Source of the DNA: FEN-1139 sp038207155
GTDB taxonomy: Bacteria; Myxococcota_A; Polyangia; Polyangiales; Polyangiaceae
NCBI GenBank assembly: GCA_038207155.1
Contig: JBBRAB010000001.1
Span: 124,001 to 188,000 of the forward strand
Reading direction: 5' to 3'
Length of the DNA: 64,000 nt
Position numbers and translations under genes: made by a program
In this document: positions 44,946 through 52,342 of the stretch, in pieces
Numbering within the stretch: position 1 is the first letter of the stretch
Layout of the letters: each line of letters opens with the position of its first letter
Notes under the pieces: generated by a model
Database searches by the model: none
The model's input: the letters and a program-made list of their open reading frames with translations, nothing else
Told to the model about the DNA's origin: nothing

Positions 44946-46778
44946 ATGGGGAAGATCATCGGAATCGATCTAGGCACGACGAACTCTTGCGTCGCCGTGC
45001 TCGAGGGCATCGGAGCCTCGGGACAGGCCGACGTTAAGGTCATCCCCAACTCTGAAGGAGCTCGCACGACTCCCTCGGTGGTCGCGTTCACCTCGAGCGG
45101 GGAGCGTCTGGTCGGTCAGGTCGCCAAGCGCCAAGCCACCACCAACGCGAGCCACACGATCTATGCGGCCAAGCGCCTGATGGGCGGAAAATTCTTGGAT
45201 CCCGACGTCCAGCGCACCGTCGAGCTCCTGTCGTACAAAGTCGTCGAACACGACAATGGCGACGCCTGGGTCGAGGTGCGTGAGCGCACCATCTCGCCAC
45301 CGGAGATCTCAAGCTACGTACTGAGCGCCCTGAAAAAGACGGCTGAGATGTTCGTTGGTGAGACCATCACCGAAGCGATCATCACCGTCCCGGCCTACTT
45401 CGATGATGCCCAACGACAGGCCACCAAAGACGCTGGGCGGATCGCCGGGCTGGATGTTAAGCGCATCCTCAACGAACCAACGGCCGCCGCCTTAGCCTAC
45501 GGTCTCGACAAGACCAAGGCCGAACGCATCGCTGTGTTCGATCTTGGCGGAGGGACCTTCGATATCTCGATTCTCGAGATCAACACGGGTGTTTTTAGTG
45601 TGCGCTCCACTGGCGGCGACACCCACCTCGGCGGCGAGGACTTCGACCTGCGCATCGTGGGACTGCTGATCGAAGAATTCCAGAAGGCCAATGGCGTCGA
45701 CCTACGCAGCGATCGCACCGCTCTGCAGCGCCTACGTGAGGCCGCGGAAAAGGCCAAGCATGAGCTGAGCTCCTCGCTTGAGACGGAGCTCAACATTCCG
45801 TTCATCTCGCTGGGCCCAAGCGGGCCATTGCACCTGCAGCGCGCGATGAAGCGCAGTGAGCTCGAGATCCTCACACGGGACCTAGTCGAGCGAACCATGA
45901 CGGCCTGCGCGGCAGCCTTGGCTGACGCCAAGGTTGCGGCCTCGCAGATCGATCAAGTTGTGCTGGTCGGCGGCATGACTCGTATGCCCGCGGTACAGCG
46001 CGCCGTTCGCGAATTTTTTGGAAAAGAGCCCAACAAGGGTGTGAATCCCGATGAGGTAGTGGCCCTCGGGGCCGCCATCCAGGGCGCGGCGCTCAACGGT
46101 CAGATCGACGAGGTGCTCCTGCTCGATGTCACTCCGCTGTCGATCGGTGTGGAGACCGGTGGCGGCGTGTTTACGAGCCTGATCGGACGCAACACCACCA
46201 TCCCGACCGAAAAGAGCGAGATCTTCACCACTAGCGTCGATCTGCAAAATTTCGTCCCGATCCACATTCTTCAAGGCGAACGTGAGATGGCCGCCGACAA
46301 TCGCAGCCTGGCGCGCTTCGAACTCACGAAGATCCCGCCTGCTCCGCGAGGCGTGCCCAAGATTCAGGTGACCTTCCGAATCGATGCCAACGGCATTCTG
46401 TCGGTCGAAGCCAAGGACCTCGGAACGAACCATAGTCAATCGATCGAGATCACGCCGACCAGCGGTCTCACTCAAGCCGAAGTCGAACGCCTCGTCGGCG
46501 AAGGTGATCGCTTCAAAGCGACCGACGCGCTGCGACGTGAGCTGGCCGAGCTGCGCAATCAGTCAGAGACCCTGGCGTACACGACGGAGCAGGCGCTCGA
46601 CGGCTACGGGGACCTGCTGCCCGCCGAGAAAGTGCAGACCATGCGCACCGAGCTGCAGACGCTGCGGGAACTGCTCGAGCAGAGCGCCGACATCGACTCG
46701 CTGCGCGCTTCGTACGCAGTGCTGGAACAAGCCACGTTCGAGATTGCCGAAGCTATGTACGGCGGCACGGCGAGCTAA
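44946..46778 (+). CDS. dnaK: Hsp70 chaperone DnaK
   Basis: A 610-residue Hsp70. The ATPase domain begins GKIIGIDLGTTNSCVAVLEG and holds DAGRIAGLDVKRILNEPTAAALAYGLD, the phosphate loop FDLGGGTFDISILEI and VVLVGGMTRMPAV. The linker and substrate domain start LLLDVTPLSIGVETGGGVFTSLI. The lid is complete but short-tailed, ending at Ser with no acidic repeat. Together with GrpE it forms a folding machine; no dnaJ is present here. TATCCT lies 12 bases before the ATG. A 7-bp hairpin follows the stop. Confidence 0.97.
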   Translation: MGKIIGIDLGTTNSCVAVLEGIGASGQADVKVIPNSEGARTTPSVVAFTSSGERLVGQVAKRQATTNASHTIYAAKRLMGGKFLDPDVQRTVELLSYKVVEHDNGDAWVEVRERTISPPEISSYVLSALKKTAEMFVGETITEAIITVPAYFDDAQRQATKDAGRIAGLDVKRILNEPTAAALAYGLDKTKAERIAVFDLGGGTFDISILEINTGVFSVRSTGGDTHLGGEDFDLRIVGLLIEEFQKANGVDLRSDRTALQRLREAAEKAKHELSSSLETELNIPFISLGPSGPLHLQRAMKRSELEILTRDLVERTMTACAAALADAKVAASQIDQVVLVGGMTRMPAVQRAVREFFGKEPNKGVNPDEVVALGAAIQGAALNGQIDEVLLLDVTPLSIGVETGGGVFTSLIGRNTTIPTEKSEIFTTSVDLQNFVPIHILQGEREMAADNRSLARFELTKIPPAPRGVPKIQVTFRIDANGILSVEAKDLGTNHSQSIEITPTSGLTQAEVERLVGEGDRFKATDALRRELAELRNQSETLAYTTEQALDGYGDLLPAEKVQTMRTELQTLRELLEQSADIDSLRASYAVLEQATFEIAEAMYGGTAS

Positions 46779-46782
46779 CGCT

Positions 46783-46819
46783 CGGGGCGTATCAGCAAGC
46801 GCGCGACGCGTGCGCCCCG
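46783..46819. terminator. Hairpin between convergent dnaK and pilZ genes
   Basis: CGGGGCG (46783-46789) pairs perfectly with CGCCCCG (46813-46819) around a GC-rich 23-base loop. It fills the 42-base gap between the two stop codons. No T tract is present, so it would act in either direction as a weak barrier. Confidence 0.45.
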
Positions 46820-46820
46820 G

Positions 46821-47228
46821 CTACGACTCGTTCGGAGGCGAGTCGGGCGGTTCCGGCTGGCGTCGATGCAGCCCGAGGTGAGAGGAGAATTCCTGCTCGA
46901 CGGTCTCAAGCTCATCGCCTGCGTTGTAGCGAATAAGCGCGTGCAGATGGGACAAGCTCTCAAGCCCGATCAGCTCGACAAACGACAGCGCCAGCCCGTC
47001 CTCGGTCGAACGGGCCACCTCCGCCTGCGCCTCGATCGAAAACTCGCCGCCCGGCTCGCCGAGCCACACCGAGCAGTGAAGCCGAGTCCCCGTGGCCAAT
47101 CGAACGTCAGTTGCGACGAAGCAACCCTTGACGGCGACATCCCGCGTCTCTCCGACGATGGTCTGCCCCGGCAGGCTCATGGTCACTGCCAGGTGACGCC
47201 CAATTCGGGTGAACTCGCGTTGCTCCAT
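46821..47228 (-). CDS. PilZ-domain protein
   Basis: A 135-residue single PilZ domain. The c-di-GMP-binding RxxxR is present as R4EFTR8. The second motif, normally D/N-x-S-x-x-G, is D30-V-A-V-K-G35, with Ala in place of Ser. Binding may therefore be retained or weakened. A C-terminal helical, acidic tail follows the domain. It lies 26 bases downstream of dnaA in the same direction, with GGAG nine bases before its ATG. It probably shares the dnaA transcript. Confidence 0.82.
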   Translation of the reverse strand: MEQREFTRIGRHLAVTMSLPGQTIVGETRDVAVKGCFVATDVRLATGTRLHCSVWLGEPGGEFSIEAQAEVARSTEDGLALSFVELIGLESLSHLHALIRYNAGDELETVEQEFSSHLGLHRRQPEPPDSPPNES

Positions 47229-47254
47229 CAGCTACTCCAGACCGATGATGAACC

Positions 47255-48718
47255 TCAGTCGTTGGAGGAAGCAAGCCGCTTCTCGATTGCTTCCAGATGC
47301 GCTGCGACCTGATGGTCGCTCGACTTCAGGGCCGCCTCAACCCGCCGCACTGCACTGATGACCGTGCTGTGGTCGCGGTCGAAGGCACGACCCAACTCCG
47401 GGAAGCTGCACTTGAGTCGCTGGCGACAAAGGTACATCGCGACCTGACGGGCAAAAGCCACGCTCTTATGCCGATCCTTGCTCAGCAGATCGGTGTTCGA
47501 CAGGCGAAAGTGACCACAAACCGCCTGCTGGATGTCCTCAACGCTCGTTAGTTCCGGTCGCCGACTGCCGACGACCAGGAGCTCACTCTGCGCAAACTCA
47601 TCATCAATAGCCCGCCCGGTGAGGGACGACTTGGCCGCTAGACGAATCAGCGTACCTTCAAGCTCACGCACATTGCTTTGAACACATTGGGCGAGCAACA
47701 CCGCAACGGAATCCGGCAGCAGGATCCCCTCGATTTCTGCCTTCTTGCGAACGATTGCAACGCGCGTCTCCAGCTGGGGCGCCTGAACATCTGCCACCAG
47801 ACCCGAGGCGAAACGCGACACCAATCGCTCCGGCATCCGCTGCAGCTGATGCGGATACTTATCCGCCGTCACCACGATTTGCCGGTCAGAATCGTGCAGC
47901 ACATTGAAGGTGTGGAAGAACTCTTCCTGGGTCTGCTCACGTCCAGCCAGGAACTGAATGTCATCGACCAGTAGGACGTCGCAGCCCGTTCGATAGCGAT
48001 TGCGGAACTCGTCCATTGCCTTGTGCTGCAAGGCCTCGATGAAATCGATCGTGAATCGCTCGGCAGAGACGTACATCACGCGCGAATTCGGTCGCTCTTC
48101 GAGAACGCGATGGGCAATCGCGTGCATGAGATGCGTCTTACCGAGGCCCGTGCCCCCCGCAATGAAGAGCGGGTTGTACCTGGGGCCTCCGCCGCCCGCC
48201 GAGGCTCGCGCCGCGGCGTAGGCAAGCTCGTTGGAAGGGCCCATCACGAAGTTGTCAAAGGTGTACTTCGGGTTGAGCAGGGCCAGGACGGCCGGGACCC
48301 GCTCAATTCGCGGCATCACGCTGGGTCGCGAGGGCGGCGGCGGACGCACCGTTTGCCGCGCCGACGGCGGCTCGCTGTTGCGAACGCGCGACGGCTCTGG
48401 CGTTGGCTCGGCCACGGGACGCGTCAGCTCACGCGCGAGAGACCACTCCACGCGGATGCGGTCGATTCCGGTAGCGGGCTGGAGCGACTCAAGCAGGTCG
48501 GGAATGAAGTGACGCTGCACCCAGTCGCGAACGAACTCATCGCGAGCGGTCAGCGACAGGACGTCAGCCTCAAGGCTCTCGAACTGAACACCTGAGAACC
48601 ACTGCTCGAACGTTGAGGGACTACGACGGCGCGTACGCGCAACCGCTTGTTCCCAAGGGGTTTGAGCGTCAACGCGACCGGGCGACACTAGCGGGAGGTG
48701 GGGTTGCTCAGACATCAT
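47255..48718 (-). CDS. dnaA: Chromosomal replication initiator DnaA
   Basis: A 487-residue initiator. Domain I (PWEQAVARTRRRSPSTFEQWFSGVQFESLEADVLSLTA) is followed by a Pro/Arg-rich domain II (about 95-140). The AAA+ domain III has YTFDNFVMGPSNELAYAAA, Walker A GGTGLGKTHLMHAI, Walker B LLVDDIQFLAG and the box VII region SNVRELEGTLIRL. Domain IV ends with the DNA-binding signature FPELGRAFDRDHSTVISAVRRVE. Two adjacent ATGs (48718 and 48715) are possible starts. Upstream lies an 18-bp palindrome of DnaA-box type. dnaN is not adjacent; a pilZ gene follows instead. Confidence 0.97.
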   Translation of the reverse strand: MMSEQPHLPLVSPGRVDAQTPWEQAVARTRRRSPSTFEQWFSGVQFESLEADVLSLTARDEFVRDWVQRHFIPDLLESLQPATGIDRIRVEWSLARELTRPVAEPTPEPSRVRNSEPPSARQTVRPPPPSRPSVMPRIERVPAVLALLNPKYTFDNFVMGPSNELAYAAARASAGGGGPRYNPLFIAGGTGLGKTHLMHAIAHRVLEERPNSRVMYVSAERFTIDFIEALQHKAMDEFRNRYRTGCDVLLVDDIQFLAGREQTQEEFFHTFNVLHDSDRQIVVTADKYPHQLQRMPERLVSRFASGLVADVQAPQLETRVAIVRKKAEIEGILLPDSVAVLLAQCVQSNVRELEGTLIRLAAKSSLTGRAIDDEFAQSELLVVGSRRPELTSVEDIQQAVCGHFRLSNTDLLSKDRHKSVAFARQVAMYLCRQRLKCSFPELGRAFDRDHSTVISAVRRVEAALKSSDHQVAAHLEAIEKRLASSND

Positions 48719-49269
48719 TCGAGATCGGTGGTCCGCAGGTTGTCCACAGGCCTGTGGACGACGCATTACGAGCTGAGGAATTCTACTGGCTTGTGGAGAC
48801 AAACCGAGACTTCCTGTCAGGGCACTGGCGATTCACGTCAACTAGAAGGGCCTGACAGCTCGGCCCGACAACTACTGAAAATCCGTACCCTACTGGATGG
48901 TTTCACACGACCAGGACTGACACCTGTGAAGGCAACCCAGTGAATAACGGGAAGCGCAGCTAGCACTCGTTCACGTGATCTTTCAACGCTTGACATGCAT
49001 TTGTCTTCTACGTCGCGGAAAAGATGCTCGACCAAGTGGCCCGAAATTGCAGCGGAGCGCCTCATCTCCTTGGCGCACTCCATTGGTGGCGTATGGGTGA
49101 ACTAGATGGCCTGCCGCGTTGGCCGATTCTCATGCACTGCGGAATCGCGCAGCGACGTCCGTCGTTCCTGGTGTCAAGTCACAAGCGCCCCGTCAACTGC
49201 CCGTAGATCTGCGATTGCTCCCAGATTTCTTGCCCGGCCCTCAGACCACGCGCTAAGGGCACCTCGACC
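48719..49269. other. Gene-free region upstream of dnaA, candidate oriC or dnaA control region
   Basis: In these 551 bases no coding sequence is convincing. DnaA-box-like 9-mers are present: TTGTCCACA (48740-48748) facing TGTGGACGA (48753-48761), TGTGGAGAC (48792-48800) and AGTGAATAA (48939-48947, reverse of TTATTCACT). The segment 48840-49030 is visibly richer in A and T than its surroundings and could unwind. Position next to dnaA fits an origin, but a cluster of strong boxes is missing, so autoregulation of dnaA is as likely. Confidence 0.45.
48740..48761. promoter_or_regulatory. Palindromic DnaA-box pair before dnaA
   Basis: Two DnaA-box-like sequences, TTGTCCACA and the reverse of TCGTCCACA, face each other across GGCC. 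Their core GTCCACAGGCCTGTGGAC (48742-48759) is a perfect 18-bp palindrome. It lies 22 bases upstream of the dnaA ATG, where bound DnaA would block dnaA expression. Confidence 0.6.
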
Positions 49270-50265
49270 GTGTTCGCATCGCACCCACTCCGTTCTCAGA
49301 CGCTCCGCTCGGCTAGGCCAGTGTTGGTCGCGGCCGTCTGCGTGATCTCTTCAACTGCTTGGGGGGCGGATCCACAAGCCAAGCCCGAGATCGGTTGGGA
49401 CCGCGGGCGCCTCGAGACGGGGCGCAGCGCAGCGCTGAGCGGTGCAGATTTGGCCTTCGGCAGCTCCATCAGTGCGTTGCTCTCGAACCCTGCGAACATG
49501 GCGGCCTCTCGCATCTACCACGTGGGTGCATTCGCATCGCTGTGGCCTGAAGCGGCGCGCCAGAGCTACGGTGCGGCGGTGGTCGATTCGAGCACGAGCT
49601 CAACCGGCGTCGCGGGTGGTCTTGCTGCGGCTTGGACGGTTCAGGATCCCGAGGGCATCAACCGTCGCGGCTCTGATCTGCGCCTCGGCATCGCGTTCCC
49701 CTTTTCGCGCCAATTCCGGATCGGCGCGAGCGCGCGCTACCTGTCATTCCGTCAAAACGGCACCGGACCCCTCGGAACCAGTCTCGCGTCGGGCGGCCTC
49801 GCCGGGGAGCCCATCTTGCGAGGTTTCGGAGTGGACGCGGGCGCCACACTGCAGCCGAGTCCGAGCCTCGCTCTCTCGCTCGTGGGTTTCAACCTCAACG
49901 CCCCTGGCAACAGCCTTCAACCGATGCTGGCGGGCGGTGGCGTCGGCTATGGCACGGGGGTCTTCACCCTCGAAGCCAACGCCATCGCCGACTTTTCTAC
50001 CTGGGAAAAGACCAGCACGCTCGCGTCGGGCGGCGGTGAACTCCTGTTGGCAGATCGCTACCCGTTGCGCGCCGGCTATCGCTACGACACGGGGACTGAG
50101 CGACATGCGGCCAGTGTTGGCGCGGGCTACATTGACCGGTCGATGTCGCTCGAAGTCGGACTGAGGCGCACGGTTGGGCACGAGGCCTCGACCACTATCG
50201 TGTTCAGCTTCACGTACCACGTCGAGTCCGCCGGCATGGCGACAAGCTCTGGGGACATCTACTAA
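49270..50265 (+). CDS. Outer-membrane beta-barrel protein, PorV/OmpP1-like
   Basis: A 331-residue exported protein. A signal peptide (LVAAVCVISSTAWGA) is followed by RSAALSGADLAFGSSISALLSNPANMA, the start seen in PorV/UPF0164 and FadL-related barrels. Alternating beta strands follow (LRLGIAFPFSRQFRIGASARYLSF, RYPLRAGYRYDTGTERHAASVGAGYI, LEVGLRRTV) and an ending FTYHVESAGMATSSGDIY that runs past the usual terminal aromatic residue. The last 15 codons are duplicated in the DNA just downstream; the gene itself stays intact. The start is a GTG with no strong ribosome-binding site. Confidence 0.75.
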   Translation: MFASHPLRSQTLRSARPVLVAAVCVISSTAWGADPQAKPEIGWDRGRLETGRSAALSGADLAFGSSISALLSNPANMAASRIYHVGAFASLWPEAARQSYGAAVVDSSTSSTGVAGGLAAAWTVQDPEGINRRGSDLRLGIAFPFSRQFRIGASARYLSFRQNGTGPLGTSLASGGLAGEPILRGFGVDAGATLQPSPSLALSLVGFNLNAPGNSLQPMLAGGGVGYGTGVFTLEANAIADFSTWEKTSTLASGGGELLLADRYPLRAGYRYDTGTERHAASVGAGYIDRSMSLEVGLRRTVGHEASTTIVFSFTYHVESAGMATSSGDIY

Positions 50266-50311
50266 CGTCGAGTCCGCCAGCATGGCGACAAGCTCTGGGG
50301 ACATCTACTAA
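50220..50311 (+). repeat. 46-bp tandem duplication at the end of the outer-membrane gene
   Basis: Two head-to-tail copies, 50220-50265 and 50266-50311, differ at one base (CCGGC against CCAGC). A further six bases (CGTCGA) begin a third copy. The unit includes the stop codon TAA. Copy 1 ends the gene and copy 2 is untranslated. The second copy brings a TAA into the reading frame of the downstream broken lipoprotein. Confidence 0.95.
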
Positions 50312-50351
50312 CGTCGACTTGCGGCGGCCCGTCCAGGTTGTCTGCGAGTCG

Positions 50352-51423
50352 ATGTTTCTGCAGAAAGGCTCTCCAGGTCAGCAAGGATTCAGTTCACGCT
50401 GGGAATTTCCGCTCTCGTTAGTCTGCTCGGCTGCGGCAGTTCCGGCCAGAACGCCGCGCCTGTTGGCAACGGCGCGCAATCGGGCAGTGGGGTCGGGGGA
50501 GGTCCAAGTTGCATGGGGAGCTCCTGCGCAGCGGGCGGAGCCGCGGCCACAGGAGGCAACAGCGGCTGCACGCCGCGCGTGGGTCAGGGGTTCAGCGCGG
50601 GTCTCACCGCCTACGCCAAGCATCCAACGGCCAGCAGCAAGTCGGTTGACGAGATCCACGCAGCAACACTCGCAGCAAGTGCAGCCCTGAGCGACGCCGA
50701 CCTCGTCAAGAGCAAGCAGAGCATCGCGATGTATCGCGACTTCGGCGTCGATCTCTCCTTGCCTCAGGACGAACTGCAGAAGCGTTTGCCCAAGAACTGG
50801 TCAAAGGAGACGCCGCAGCCGCTCAGCGGAGAGTACCTGGCCCCCTACTCGGTCGATGCGGCTTTCTATCATCCGATCCCTTGCGATACCCCAAGCACAC
50901 AACTGCCCAGCGGGTACTTTGACGGCGTGCAGGTAAACAGCCTGCACGGATTCGACAACCTCGGTTACGGACTCGCGATTGGCAAGAGCTCCGATCCGCT
51001 GAGCGCGTTGACGGCAGATTGCTGCGGCGACGGGATGAATCAAACGCTGCACATCCCGAGCGACGCGCTTTCGCAGCTTGGGCAGAACGGCGACTGGGCG
51101 CTGGTGGAGTCTCCGGAGTCTCGCCACTCAACGGCCTTTTGCCCTATGGCGCGGTCGTCCAGCTCGATCCCTCGGTGGATCTCAGCAAATTGGAGCTCTC
51201 GCTGCCGGCACGGCGGATCCTTGAAGCCGTACAAACCTACGGGGCGTATGTCATGAACACCACGGGACAGAGCTTCAACCTCTACACCAACGTGGACGCC
51301 ACCGAGTTTGATGCCTTCGGCGGCATCTACCGCCCGCTTGACGGCAAGGGGGTCCAGGATCAGATCGGGGCCGTCTTGAAGACTCAGAAGGTCCGAGTAG
51401 TCCCACCGGTCATGAAACGCTAG
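50352..51423 (+). pseudogene. Frame-broken lipoprotein gene
   Basis: A lipoprotein-type sequence (lipobox LLGC in ISALVSLLGCGSSGQ, frame starting 50402) has no in-frame ATG, GTG or TTG between the stop at 50309 and the lipobox; the only nearby ATG, at 50352, is in another frame. The main frame then runs to about 51110, giving a Gly/Ser-rich linker and HPTASSKSVDEIHAATLAAS, HPIPCDTPSTQLPSGYFDG and LTADCCGDGMNQTLHIPSDAL. There the plausible protein passes into a third frame, giving LLPYGAVVQLDPSVDLSKLEL and RRILEAVQTYGAYVMNTTGQS up to a stop at 51423. Two frame changes suggest decay, or sequence errors. Function unknown; possibly a secreted carbohydrate- or wall-directed protein. Confidence 0.7.
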
Positions 51424-52124
51424 GCGTGAACGAGATCGAAACAGCCGCGCTTGGTATCCAGCAGAAGGTGTGACAGTTGTCCCTCGGAACAGCTGCCACT
51501 GTTGAGATACCAGCCCGCGCTGTGCTCGACGCGACGCGCAAAATGCGTATGACCTGTCACCACGACATCGGCCTGATTCGCCAGACCAAGCTCAAGAGCG
51601 AGGCGCTGAAACAGGTCCGCTTCGGGCGACTCTTTCGGACGGCTCGCGCGAGCATCCAGCGCCGCTGCCATGCGGTAAAACGCACCTAAGCCCAGCCGTT
51701 GGAGCCAAGCCCCCAGCCAAACGCACCACTCTGACAGAGTGGAAGCATAGCGTGTCAAGCCGTCAAACTGGTGCCCGTGCGCGAACAGCAGTCTCACGCC
51801 GTCGGCATCGAGGATGAGCTGTTCAGGCGCATGCTCGAGTCGGCCCGCCACGGCATCGTGGTTGCCGTGAACGTAGCTGTATTTGGGTGACTCAAAGTGC
51901 TCGGCGATGCGAGGATGTGCCTCTCGCGCCAGGCGCAGGCCCGTCGCAGCGTCACCGGGGCGTTGCGTGGTGAGCGTCTCCCAAATGTCTCCGAGCAGAA
52001 CAATGCGCTCTGCATCTTGCTCGAGCCGCGTGAGAAAACGAATGAACTCCTCGTCGCAGTGACCAAAGCTGTCGGGTGACTGCGCCGGTGCCAGGTGCAA
52101 GTCCGAAATAACGCCTATCAGCAT
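51420..52124 (-). CDS. Calcineurin-like metallophosphoesterase
   Basis: A 234-residue enzyme with the five metal motifs in order: ISDLHL (D-x-H), LLGDIWE, VHGNHD, FAHGHQFD and VTGHTHFA. The size and the SDLHL/GHTH frame resemble LpxH-type UDP-diacylglucosamine hydrolases, but the GNHD in place of GNRD and the missing LpxH-specific loop make a general phosphoesterase the safer name. The ATG at 52124 starts directly before LIGVISDLHL. Its stop codon shares the tetramer CTAG with the convergent broken lipoprotein. It is divergent from the acyltransferase gene. Confidence 0.8.
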   Translation of the reverse strand: MLIGVISDLHLAPAQSPDSFGHCDEEFIRFLTRLEQDAERIVLLGDIWETLTTQRPGDAATGLRLAREAHPRIAEHFESPKYSYVHGNHDAVAGRLEHAPEQLILDADGVRLLFAHGHQFDGLTRYASTLSEWCVWLGAWLQRLGLGAFYRMAAALDARASRPKESPEADLFQRLALELGLANQADVVVTGHTHFARRVEHSAGWYLNSGSCSEGQLSHLLLDTKRGCFDLVHA

Positions 52125-52342
52125 TGCCGCCGAGTGTCCTGTCCCTCGGTGACGTGTGAGTGGCAAAAGTGCGATTAGCTTGCGGCTTCTCTGTAACGAC
52201 CGACTGCCGCAACCCGCGAACGTTCTTCAGCGCTGCTCGCGAGACTTTGGACTGCTGGTGTCGCGACAACGAGCTGTCACCTGGTCGTTTCCGCGAATTC
52301 CGAGCTCCGCCATAAGCGTCCGGAACCCTAGCAACACCACCA

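Noticed and set aside
49024..49206. A small open frame in the gap before the outer-membrane gene
   Set aside because: No recognisable protein, no ribosome-binding site, and it lies in the dnaA upstream region.
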